NCBI RefSeq assembly: GCF_037094495.1
Contig: NZ_CP146612.1
Location: 496,001-560,000 of the forward strand
Direction of reading: 5' to 3'
Length of the DNA stretch: 64,000 bases
DNA from: Dehalogenimonas sp. W
GTDB lineage: Bacteria; Chloroflexota; Dehalococcoidia; Dehalococcoidales; Dehalococcoidaceae
Each line of letters opens with the position of its first letter. Positions within the stretch are counted from its first letter, which is position 1. Shown here in pieces: positions 34,336-41,872 of the stretch. A program made the translations under genes and the position numbers. The notes below the pieces were generated by a model, which saw nothing but the letters and a program-made list of their open reading frames with translations, searched no databases and had not been told where the DNA came from.

Positions 34336-35142
34336 CTATTGGAGCGGATATATTGCTACGATTTGTTGTCCGGTGGTGTCTATGACCAATACAAACTTAG
34401 ATACCATCCCGGAGAAATGATTGATCTTAGGCACGTATCTGGAGATACCCATCTTGCTTTCGTCATAGTCGAATGCGGGCAAAACAGCCTCTATATCGTA
34501 AGTTTTGTCGAACCATATCTCTAAAACAACACCAAGCTTAACGTTGTCTTCTGAACGCCAAGTGCCAATTCTTTTTTCTGGCGCGATCTCAAACTCTTTG
34601 TCAAAGAGAAGATTCTGAAGTGTTGAATCCACGGCTACTATAGCCAAGGCGCTTTCTTTGTCGGCTTTTGTTAATTCTGGGAGGGTTGGGCCATTATTGG
34701 GCTTTTTCAAGAAATTTTCGACTGTCTGGTTTTCAAGGTTGATGGTAAACGTGTACATATCATTGTGACCTATATAAAGCAAACCCGCATATTCTTTTAT
34801 GATGCTGGTATCTCGGGGTTCACTTTTTAACCATTCCATGATTTTGTCCGGTCCTAGTCCATTCATGAGCCTCGCGCCGACTTGAATTTCGACCTCGTAT
34901 TCAGTCTCTTCTAATAGGGGCTTTATCTTAATATCACTCATGACGATATGCTTCAACAATTCTTCCTGTCCGGTTGGCATTACGAAAAATGGCTCAAGAA
35001 CGAAGACATCCCCTTCGTTGGTTTTGGAGTTTTCTCCCAGAATAGCGCCCTGCAGAATGGCACCGCCGACTAGCAACAAGATGATCGTTGAACCGGCAAG
35101 GGCTGTCAAAAACGATTTTGAATTTACAAGTATTCTCTTCAC
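34336..35142 (-). CDS. Signal-anchored extracellular protein, PepSY-like domain
   Basis: 268 residues. One N-terminal membrane anchor (about 12-32), then a hydrophilic external part. The C-terminal half (ESALAIVAVDSTLQNLLFDK ... VVLEIWFDKTYDIEA ... SKFVLVIDTTGQQIVAIYPL) matches the domain duplicated in the protein of 28895-29740. It ends in a strand motif with ID-TGQ-IVAIYP like PepSY-type domains. It is divergent from leader copy C. Role unknown; the anchored external domain suggests sensing or binding. Confidence 0.6.
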   Translation of the reverse strand: MKRILVNSKSFLTALAGSTIILLLVGGAILQGAILGENSKTNEGDVFVLEPFFVMPTGQEELLKHIVMSDIKIKPLLEETEYEVEIQVGARLMNGLGPDKIMEWLKSEPRDTSIIKEYAGLLYIGHNDMYTFTINLENQTVENFLKKPNNGPTLPELTKADKESALAIVAVDSTLQNLLFDKEFEIAPEKRIGTWRSEDNVKLGVVLEIWFDKTYDIEAVLPAFDYDESKMGISRYVPKINHFSGMVSKFVLVIDTTGQQIVAIYPLQ

Positions 35143-35264
35143 GATTATTTCCTTTCACAATTTTATACCGGGATTTTGAACACTCTTTCACCTGTTCAAG
35201 TCTCATCACTACCTTTCTGTTGGGCTAACCACCAAGGCTTATGAGGAATGCTATGCCTTTCCTC

Positions 35265-35328
35265 GCTTATGATACAATTGGCAATAGCCCTGCAACAGGG
35301 CCTTTAGGCCCAAAAAAGAAATGATTTG
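35265..35328 (+). repeat. Kinase leader repeat, copy C
   Basis: GCTTATGATACAATTGG, a CTGCAACA spacer as in copy B, GGGCCTTTAGGCCC hairpin, AAAAAAGAAATGAT and TTG. It is continuous with the 46-codon kinase fragment that starts at 35326. Confidence 0.85.
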
Positions 35329-35466
35329 AACATCAGAGAGTTAGGAAGCCGCCTGATTACCGGGACATCCGGTGATTTGACCGCCGGTCGCCTCTATGAG
35401 ATGAAGCGCCTGGAATGGCTGTTCATCGGCGCCCGGTGGCTGTGGGTGTTTCGGGGCAACCGGTAG
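35326..35466 (+). pseudogene. Kinase 5' fragment (46 codons) with leader copy C
   Basis: From TTG the frame reads LNIRELGSRLITGTSGDLTA and onwards through MKRLEWLFIGARWLWV, closely matching the first 41 codons of the intact kinase at 37386. It then runs into unrelated sequence (FRGNR) and stops. It is a 3'-truncated copy, probably not functional. Confidence 0.85.
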
Positions 35467-35546
35467 AAACGACCAGCGTCAGTAGAGCGGGTAGCGTCAC
35501 CGAACCCCTCATGGTGATTAGCCGAGTCCCTTTTGCTATTGTCATT

Positions 35547-36038
35547 TCAGTCTCTTTGGCTATTCTTGTTTCGAGCAAACAAATGGACAGAGTAAATAAT
35601 CAACACTATCCCGGGTAGGCCCATGGCTAATACCGGAATCAGGATGTCACCGGTCCATCCCGCGGCGATCGCCCGCCACATCAAACCTAACCACATGACC
35701 CCAAATACAAGCGGAAGCAACGCCTTGTGAAGGTTGTAAGCTGCATAACCTAGTAAGCCCATTCCCGGGATACCCAATAATAAAACGATTCCTAAAACAC
35801 CCTCGGGATGCCCATATAAGTAATATACCCAGACTAGTCCCAAGAGAACTGTTCCCGCGTATAAAAATGGTAGGACTTGAAGGAATTTGTTATCCGTTTG
35901 ATGAGACCATATGCTGACCATAATCCATAGAAACCACAACAGCAATCCAATTGCAAAAATATGTGAAATAAGCCAAGCGAATATTAATATTGATAGCGCT
36001 ACGATGCCAATAAAAACCAGTTTATACGGTTTTCCCAT
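35547..36038 (-). CDS. Membrane protein of the local paralog family (longer form)
   Basis: About 163 residues from the ATG at 36038, which follows AGGAAG; the frame is open further up to 36134, through the large inverted repeat. About five spans. The second half has LLGIPGMGLLGYAAYNLHKALLPLVFGVMW and LAMGLPGIVLIIYSVHLFAR, matching the 32958 and 33908 family with an extra N-terminal pair of spans. A 15-bp perfect inverted repeat lies immediately upstream. Function unknown. Confidence 0.6.
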   Translation of the reverse strand: MGKPYKLVFIGIVALSILIFAWLISHIFAIGLLLWFLWIMVSIWSHQTDNKFLQVLPFLYAGTVLLGLVWVYYLYGHPEGVLGIVLLLGIPGMGLLGYAAYNLHKALLPLVFGVMWLGLMWRAIAAGWTGDILIPVLAMGLPGIVLIIYSVHLFARNKNSQRD

Positions 36039-36065
36039 AGACAAACTTCCTAATTTCAGCATGAT

Positions 36066-36109
36066 GGGGTTATAAGGGGTTTCACACGTTTCACACCCCT
36101 TATAACCCC
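36066..36109. repeat. Large perfect inverted repeat
   Basis: GGGGTTATAAGGGGT (36066-36080) and ACCCCTTATAACCCC (36095-36109) pair over 15 bp with a 14-base loop that itself contains TTTCACACGTTTCAC. It lies between a 3' gene fragment and the start of 35547-36038. It could be a leader structure, a recombination site or a remnant of a mobile element end. Confidence 0.7.
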
Positions 36110-36140
36110 TGACACAAAGAAAGCGCGTTAGCAAAGATTA

Positions 36141-36305
36141 TTAGGGCACATAAATCCAATCCGCATAACCATCACTATGAACATATTCATTGCCTGATAC
36201 CCACCGGGGTGATTCCTCATTCCACATCCACCAATAGTTACGGTAGACATTATCCCACCCCACAGTGTCTGCAATTTTGGATGTTATTGCATATTGAGCA
36301 TCCAC
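36141..36305 (-). pseudogene. Orphan C-terminal fragment of an unrecognised protein
   Basis: The minus-strand frame, open from about 36330 through the edge of leader copy D, reads AQYAITSKIADTVGWDNVYR, then a Trp-rich tail (NYWWMWNEESPRWVSG, EYVHSDGYADWIYVP) and stops at 36141. The upstream part is replaced by the leader repeat. It looks like the 3' end of a real gene left by a rearrangement. I do not recognise the family. Confidence 0.5.
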
Positions 36306-36368
36306 GCTTATGATACAATTGACGACAGGTTAATACATGGGCCTTTAGGCCCAAAAAGAAGTGATTTG
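36306..36368 (+). repeat. Kinase leader repeat, copy D
   Basis: GCTTATGATACAATTGACGA, GGTTAATACAT spacer, GGGCCTTTAGGCCC hairpin, AAAAAGAAGTGAT and TTG. Almost the same as copy E, which drives the intact kinase. Confidence 0.85.
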
Positions 36369-36800
36369 AACATCAGAGACTTAGGACGCCGCCTGATGAC
36401 TGGGGCACCATTTGAGGCGCCCCAAGGCCACCTTTATGAGCTGAAATGTCTGGAATGGCTGTTCATCGGTGCCCGTTGGCTGTGGGTGCCGGCGATCTTC
36501 CTGCTGGCCTGGATGCAAAAGCCGTCGTCGGATACCGCTATCGTGTCAATCGGATTAGTAACCGCCGCAGTCAATACGGCAGCTACGTTCTTGAATATCA
36601 AAATCAGGACGCTGGGGATTCAGCGATCCCTCGGCACCGCCATGCTGGTTATTGATTCTTTGGTAGCCTGGGTCTTGATCCTTCTTTTCGTCAGCGATTT
36701 TTATACCGCCGCCTATGCCGGTTTCCTGTTTGTGGCAATGGAAGGGAGCATCCGCTACGGACTTAAGGGCAGTTTGGTTATGGCCGCCGCTGAGGCCTAG
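36366..36800 (+). pseudogene. Kinase 5' fragment (144 codons) with leader copy D
   Basis: The fragment begins LNIRDLGRRLMTGAP and covers the whole membrane-sensor start of the intact kinase, colinear with it at a fixed offset of 1,020 bases and with no indels. From 36641 to 36790 the two differ at one base in 150, whereas the earlier part is clearly more diverged. After MAAA the sequence departs and stops (EA). No kinase core remains. It could still be expressed as a truncated membrane protein. Confidence 0.85.
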
Positions 36801-36922
36801 ATTAGTTGTTAGAACAAGGTAACAACTGATACCGTCATTAGGGGCAGTTAGGCGTCTAACAGTGGCCCCATAGCGAGGACGATCTGGCCAATAATTAAAC
36901 CGAATTTAATATATAGAACAGA

Positions 36923-37183
36923 CTATACTCTAGCTTTTCCGATTGCGATAAGAACCGCTAAAATGGCAAGACCCATAATTGCTGGAGTGATGTAGATGAA
37001 AACCGCGTCGTATTCTCCAGATTGGTCTACGAGGTATAGCCCAAGAAGGACCACGAGTATGAAATAAGCTGCCCCAATTCGGGTAAACCATCTATCCTTT
37101 CGGGATAGTATTAGTAATAGTACGCCAGCCAAAAATATACTGATATTAAATATAACACCAAAAATCATAGCCCAAATTAGCAT
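36923..37183 (-). CDS. Small membrane protein, unknown
   Basis: 86 residues with three spans (MLIWAMIFGVIFNISIFLAG; YFILVVLLGLYLV; IMGLAILAVLIAIG) and a short polar loop. It lies between the truncated kinase copy D and leader copy E, on the opposite strand, repeating the layout of the rest of the block. AGGAAG precedes the ATG. Function unknown. Confidence 0.55.
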   Translation of the reverse strand: MLIWAMIFGVIFNISIFLAGVLLLILSRKDRWFTRIGAAYFILVVLLGLYLVDQSGEYDAVFIYITPAIMGLAILAVLIAIGKARV

Positions 37184-37324
37184 GTCGTTCTTCCTCCATT
37201 ATGTTACCTGTTCTAGTCGCATCCCCACTTTTCCTTTGGCCAATTAGCCTTATATAAACCCGTTTCTGAGGCGGAGTGGCAGTGCTCCGGCCAATTGTCA
37301 TAGAGAATACCAAGCCATTTCTTT

Positions 37325-37388
37325 GCTTATGATACAATTGACGACAGGTTAATACATGGGCTTTTAGGCCCAAAAAAGAAGTGATTTG
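37325..37388 (+). repeat. Kinase leader repeat, copy E (functional copy)
   Basis: GCTTATGATACAATTGACGA, GGTTAATACAT spacer, GGGCTTTTAGGCCC hairpin, AAAAAAGAAGTGAT and the TTG start of the full kinase. It presumably contains the promoter of the kinase/regulator operon. Confidence 0.85.
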
Positions 37389-38639
37389 AACATCAGAGAG
37401 TTAGGAAGCCGCCTGATGACCGGGGCATCCGGTGAGGTGACCGCCGGTCATCTATATGAGATGAAGCGTCTGGAATGGCTTTTCATCGGCGCCCGGTGGC
37501 TGTGGGTGCCGGCGATCTTCCTGCTGGCCTGGATGCAGAAGCCGTCGTCGGATATCCCCATAATATCAATCGGATTAATAACTGCCTCGGTCAATGCGGC
37601 CGCCATGGTCTTTAACCTCAGAATCAAGACGCCAAAGTCACAGCAGATCCTCGGCACCTCCATGCTGGTTATTGATTCTTTAGTAGCCTGGGTCTTGATC
37701 CTTCTTTTCGTCAGCGATTTTTATACCGCCGCCTATGCCGGTTTCCTGTTTGTGGCAATGGAAGGGAGCATCCGCTACGGACTTAAGGGCAGTTTGGTTA
37801 TGGCCGCCGCCTTCGCAGTCGGACTTCTGGGTGCTTATATCTTCCGGGATGCGGTTTACGGCGTTCGTTTCAGTTATACCGGCTATACCTTTTGGGCTCT
37901 GCTTGTTTTTCTTGTAGCGGTACCCATGGGGCTGATCGTAGATGAGGGGCAAAGACAGCGTCGCCGAAGCGAAACCTATCTGAAAGAAAAAACGCTTCTT
38001 GAGGAGCGCCAGCGTATCGCCCGTGACATGCACGATAATGTCCTCAAAACCCTTCATGGTCTGTCGCTGGAGGCGACAGTGCTGGAGCGAAGGCTGGGCG
38101 ACAACACAGAGTCTTCCGTGAAAGATACAATCAGTTATATCGGTGAAGTCTGTCAGCAAACCAGCCGGGAGATCAGAGAAGTCATTCTTGACCTTCGGAA
38201 TGAGCCTGGAAACGTTGGGATCGGGGCGATAATTTCCAGCATACTTGACCGATGGAGCGTCAGAACAGATATCAAGATTGAATTTGAACTGATTGGGGAA
38301 GACCGCATTGTGGCTGATGCGACGGCGCATCAACTGCGCAACATCATCTCCGAAGCCCTGACCAACGTTGAACGCCATGCCGAAGCCTCACGGGTGGCAG
38401 CGACCCTAACCCTAACACATGACTCATTATCGCTGGTAATCCACGACAATGGCCACGGCTTTGGAGAAGGCGCAAGGGAACCTGATGTAAATATCGCTGC
38501 CGGAAGGTTAGGGCTTGCCGGAATGAAAGAAAGGGTATCATTGATGGGGGGCAGTTTTCAGCTTGAAAGTGCCGGCAGGGGCACCAGGCTGATCATTATC
38601 TTACCGCTTAACCGGGAGACTTCAGATGAGCCGAATTAA
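37386..38639 (+). CDS. Membrane sensor histidine kinase (HisKA_3 type)
   Basis: 417 residues from a TTG start. Five to six membrane spans (about 31-185) make up the sensor region, with no external domain. A HisKA_3 region follows (LLEERQRIARDMHDNVLKTL; predicted phosphoacceptor His216), then an HATPase domain (IISEALTNVERHAEASRV; IHDNGHGFGEG; GRLGLAGMKERVSLMGG). It overlaps the response regulator start by 14 bases. Four degraded copies of its leader and 5' end lie upstream. The stimulus is unknown; the compact multi-span sensor suggests a membrane or lipid-phase signal. Confidence 0.93.
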   Translation: MNIRELGSRLMTGASGEVTAGHLYEMKRLEWLFIGARWLWVPAIFLLAWMQKPSSDIPIISIGLITASVNAAAMVFNLRIKTPKSQQILGTSMLVIDSLVAWVLILLFVSDFYTAAYAGFLFVAMEGSIRYGLKGSLVMAAAFAVGLLGAYIFRDAVYGVRFSYTGYTFWALLVFLVAVPMGLIVDEGQRQRRRSETYLKEKTLLEERQRIARDMHDNVLKTLHGLSLEATVLERRLGDNTESSVKDTISYIGEVCQQTSREIREVILDLRNEPGNVGIGAIISSILDRWSVRTDIKIEFELIGEDRIVADATAHQLRNIISEALTNVERHAEASRVAATLTLTHDSLSLVIHDNGHGFGEGAREPDVNIAAGRLGLAGMKERVSLMGGSFQLESAGRGTRLIIILPLNRETSDEPN

Positions 38640-39288
38640 GGTGCTCATAGTGGACGATAACTTTGTAGCTAGGCGCGGACTACGCAGCTTTTTGGAGATG
38701 GAAAAGGACATCTCGGTGCTTGGAGAAGCCGCCAACGGCAACGATGCCGTCTCATGGGTAAAGGAGAATACACCGGATGTTGTTCTTATGGATGTGCGCA
38801 TGCCCGGCATGGATGGGATAAAAGCTACCAGTGAGCTACTGAATCTAAAACCAGAAGTCAAAATACTCATGCTAACCGTCGTGGAAGACCAGACCACTAT
38901 CTTACGGGCACTGCTGGCTGGAGCAGCCGGATATCTGGTTTACGGTCAGTTCACCCCCGATGAACTGTCGCTGGCTGTCCGAGCCGTCGCTGCCGGTCAT
39001 ACCAAAGTGACGCCGCCGGTCAGCCATGAACTGCTGGAAAAAATCCGCCGGAGCAATTCGCAGATTCATAGTATTGCCGAATCCGAAATCACTGAGCCGT
39101 TAACAGTCAGAGAGGTTGAAATATTAGGATTGATTGCCGCCGGAGCGGGCAATCAGGAGATCGGACAGACTCTGTACATTGAAGAAAAAACAGTCAAAAA
39201 TCACATTAATGTCATCTACTCAAAATTACAGATCAAGAGCCGTTACGAAGCAATAAGCTATATGCTACGGCATAAGTCCAACTCATGA
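38626..39288 (+). CDS. NarL/LuxR-family response regulator
   Basis: 220 residues: receiver domain (KVLIVDDNFVARRGLRSFLE, Asp56 in VVLMDVRMP) and a LuxR-type HTH (LTVREVEILGLIAAGAGNQEIGQTLYIEEKTVKNHINVI). It overlaps the membrane kinase gene, its obvious partner. Its targets may include the leader repeat copies, each of which carries a promoter-like box, but nothing in the sequence proves this. Confidence 0.94.
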   Translation: MSRIKVLIVDDNFVARRGLRSFLEMEKDISVLGEAANGNDAVSWVKENTPDVVLMDVRMPGMDGIKATSELLNLKPEVKILMLTVVEDQTTILRALLAGAAGYLVYGQFTPDELSLAVRAVAAGHTKVTPPVSHELLEKIRRSNSQIHSIAESEITEPLTVREVEILGLIAAGAGNQEIGQTLYIEEKTVKNHINVIYSKLQIKSRYEAISYMLRHKSNS

Positions 39289-39376
39289 TTCCCTGCAACT
39301 GACCTATTGCCATTAACCCTTTTTAAGGCTATCATTAATACAAATACCAGTAATTCATCACTTCAGGAGGGCCATC

Positions 39377-40216
39377 ATGATCAAGATTTCCATCCAGGGA
39401 TCCCGCGGTTCCTTCCATGATATCGTCGCCCGCAAGAAGTTTCCCGGAGACTCCGAAATCATTGAGAGCGAGACCTTCAAGCAGGTCTTTGATGATGTTC
39501 ACAAGGGCGTATCGGACTACGGTGTGGTTGCTATTGAGAACTCTATCTACGGCTCCTTTCTGGATAACTATGACCACCTGCTGAAATACGATACCCGTAT
39601 TGTCGGCGAGGAATATCTGCGTATTGTGCTGAACCTCATCGCCCTGCCGAATACTAAAATTGAGAATATTACCGAAGTCTATACCCACCCAATGGCCATG
39701 AATCAGGCGGAGGAATGGCTGGAGAAGCATCCCAAAATGCAGCGCATTGAAACCGATGACACCGCCGCCGCCGTCCGGTTGATTAAAGAAGATGATATGC
39801 ATACCGCTGCGGCGATTGGTTCCGTATTAGCGGCTGAAATTTACGGCATGAAGGTCATCGCTAAAGATATTGAAACGGAAAAGAAGAACTATACCCGCTT
39901 CCTTATCATCGCCCGGCCCGACGCCCCGTATGATCTGGATGCCGATAAAACATCGCTGGTTATCCGAGCCAAAAATATCCCCGGTGCCCTCTATAATGTC
40001 CTTAAGTGTTTTAACGATGAGGACATCAACCTGTCTAAGATTGAGAGCCGTCCCATCATCGGCAAGAGTGCCTGGGACTACTATTTTTACCTGGACTTTG
40101 AAAAAGGGCTGAACGCCCCGGCTACCCAGCGAGCGCTGAAGGGATTGGAAAAAGTTGCCTCCATGATCAAGATATTGGGGACATACCGCCGCGATGACAA
40201 GGTAGATGCAGAATAG
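39377..40216 (+). CDS. pheA: Prephenate dehydratase
   Basis: 279 residues. The catalytic PDT domain (ISIQGSRGSFHDIVARKKF; YGVVAIENSIYGSFLDNYDH; VYTHPMAMNQAEEWL; DDTAAAVRLIKED) is followed by a C-terminal ACT domain (KTSLVIRAKNIPGALYNVLKCFNDEDINLSKIESRPI) that senses phenylalanine in the family. It converts prephenate to phenylpyruvate in phenylalanine synthesis. CAGGAGGG precedes the ATG. Its stop codon overlaps the probable start of the downstream transporter. Confidence 0.95.
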   Translation: MIKISIQGSRGSFHDIVARKKFPGDSEIIESETFKQVFDDVHKGVSDYGVVAIENSIYGSFLDNYDHLLKYDTRIVGEEYLRIVLNLIALPNTKIENITEVYTHPMAMNQAEEWLEKHPKMQRIETDDTAAAVRLIKEDDMHTAAAIGSVLAAEIYGMKVIAKDIETEKKNYTRFLIIARPDAPYDLDADKTSLVIRAKNIPGALYNVLKCFNDEDINLSKIESRPIIGKSAWDYYFYLDFEKGLNAPATQRALKGLEKVASMIKILGTYRRDDKVDAE

Positions 40217-41802
40217 CCGCCGATAACCTGAATTCACCGGTCTCTCCTTCGTCAACCGGAACATGCTCATTAGGTGCGGCACAGGGGCGATGGATACTGG
40301 CCGCAACCCTGCTCGCATCCAGTTCTTCATTCATATTATGGAGTTCAGTATCAATCGCCTTACCCGCCATTCAGGAATCATTCGGCAGTAACGTGGCCGG
40401 CCTCCAATGGGTGGTCAATGCCCATTTGCTGACCCTGGCCGCATTGCTCCTTATCGGCGGTGCCCTGGGCGACCGTTATGGCCGCAGAAAGATTTTCCTC
40501 ATCGGCATGTCGGTATTTGCCGCCGGAGCCATCGCTTCGGGATTCGCTTCGTCAATCAGCCAGCTTATCCTGCTTCAAGCCCTCCAGGGCGTCGGCTCGG
40601 CACTGATGGTGCCCCAGAGTCTGGCTATCATCAATGTCTGTTTCCGCGATACTGAGCGCGGTAGGGCCATTGGCTTATGGGCTGGCGTTTCCGGCGGCAT
40701 CGCCGCCTTAGGGCCATGGCTCGGCGGCTGGCTGGTGGAAACTTCCGGATGGCCGGTGGTGTTCTGGATGGTACTCCCGGTCATTGGGTTGGCCATGGTG
40801 GTCACCGTCAGATTTGTACCGGAAAACCAGGAGCGGGCCGCCAAAAAACTGGACTGGCCGGGTACGATATTTATCTTTTTGGGTTTACTGGGTATCGCCT
40901 TTGGTCTGATTGCCGGCCCAAATTCCGGCTGGGGCAGTCCGCTGGTGCTGAGCAGTTTATTCCTGGGTGGTGCGTCATTATTCGCCTTCATCATCATGGA
41001 AAAACGCACTTCAGCGCCGCTGATTCCCCTTGGATTATTCAAAAACCCACTGGTTTTCGGGGCCAATGTCGTCACTCTCCTGCTGTATTTTGCCTTTAAC
41101 GGTGTTATTTTATTCAGCGTCTTGAACCTCCAGCAGATCCAGGGTTATTCCCCTTCCCAGACCGGCCTGGGGTTGCTGCCCCCTACTATTATCATTACCC
41201 TGTTGGCAGCCCCGGCCGGAGCACTGGCGGATAAATTCGGACCCCGACCCCAAATGATCGGTGGCCCGTTAGTAGCGGGGCTGGGTATTGCCCTCCTCAT
41301 GACCGGAGGTACCGACGCCGCCTATTTCCGGCATTTTCTGCCGGGTTTGATTGTTATAGGAATTGGCATGGCCATGGTAATCGCGCCACTAACCAAATCA
41401 GCCCTCACAGTGAATCCCGGCAGTTCCGGAGCAGCGTCCGGAGTGAACAACGCCATTGCCCGGACGGCCGGACTTCTGGCAGTGGCCGTACTGGGCGCTT
41501 TCATGCTGCTGATTTTTACCCCCACTCTCCGGCAAACGATCCAGTCATCTGCACTCAGTCCGACCCAGCAAACAGCGATTTTGAGCCAGAGCGACCGGCT
41601 TGGCGGTATCGTTATCCCTGCTGATTTTAGCGAATCTGCCAAGGCGGCCAGTCAAAATGCCATAAGCGGATCTTATATCATCAGCTTCCGTTGGACGATG
41701 GGTTTGTGCTTCTTACTGGTTTTATCAGCTTCCGCCGTCTCCTATTACACTATTGAATGGAAAAACCAGTATGGCAACAGAATTTACACCGATCGGGAAT
41801 AA
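40213..41802 (+). CDS. MFS transporter, DHA2-type drug/proton antiporter
   Basis: A 14-span DHA2-type permease: LLLIGGALGDRYGRRKIFL (motif A), LQALQGVGSALMVPQSLAII (motif B), WLGGWLVETSGWPVVFWM (motif C). The first standard start, GTG at 40393, would omit the first membrane span (WILAATLLASSSSFILW, then SVSIALPAIQESFG), which is encoded in frame just upstream. No ATG, GTG or TTG exists between the preceding in-frame stop at 40195 and 40393. An ATA at 40213 that overlaps the pheA stop, with AAGGT nine bases before, is the most plausible start. A frameshift is the alternative. Likely exporter; substrate unknown. Confidence 0.85.
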   Translation: MAADNLNSPVSPSSTGTCSLGAAQGRWILAATLLASSSSFILWSSVSIALPAIQESFGSNVAGLQWVVNAHLLTLAALLLIGGALGDRYGRRKIFLIGMSVFAAGAIASGFASSISQLILLQALQGVGSALMVPQSLAIINVCFRDTERGRAIGLWAGVSGGIAALGPWLGGWLVETSGWPVVFWMVLPVIGLAMVVTVRFVPENQERAAKKLDWPGTIFIFLGLLGIAFGLIAGPNSGWGSPLVLSSLFLGGASLFAFIIMEKRTSAPLIPLGLFKNPLVFGANVVTLLLYFAFNGVILFSVLNLQQIQGYSPSQTGLGLLPPTIIITLLAAPAGALADKFGPRPQMIGGPLVAGLGIALLMTGGTDAAYFRHFLPGLIVIGIGMAMVIAPLTKSALTVNPGSSGAASGVNNAIARTAGLLAVAVLGAFMLLIFTPTLRQTIQSSALSPTQQTAILSQSDRLGGIVIPADFSESAKAASQNAISGSYIISFRWTMGLCFLLVLSASAVSYYTIEWKNQYGNRIYTDRE

Positions 41803-41819
41803 CCCACTCAATAACACCA

Positions 41820-41848
41820 GGAGCCGCCTGTACGATACAGACGGCTCC
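41820..41848. terminator. Terminator between convergent MFS and glnA
   Basis: GGAGCCG and CGGCTCC with an inner CTGTA/TACAG stem and one mismatch form a hairpin with a three-base loop. A T-rich stretch follows on the plus strand. It sits between the two convergent stop codons. Confidence 0.8.
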
Positions 41849-41872
41849 TTATTTCATCGTTCCTGATGTCAA

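Noticed and set aside
31784-37388. GGGCC-loop-GGCCC hairpins of the leader repeats as terminators
   Set aside because: They are followed by A-rich rather than T-rich sequence on the plus strand, and the T tract precedes the stem on the minus strand. A leader structure fits better.
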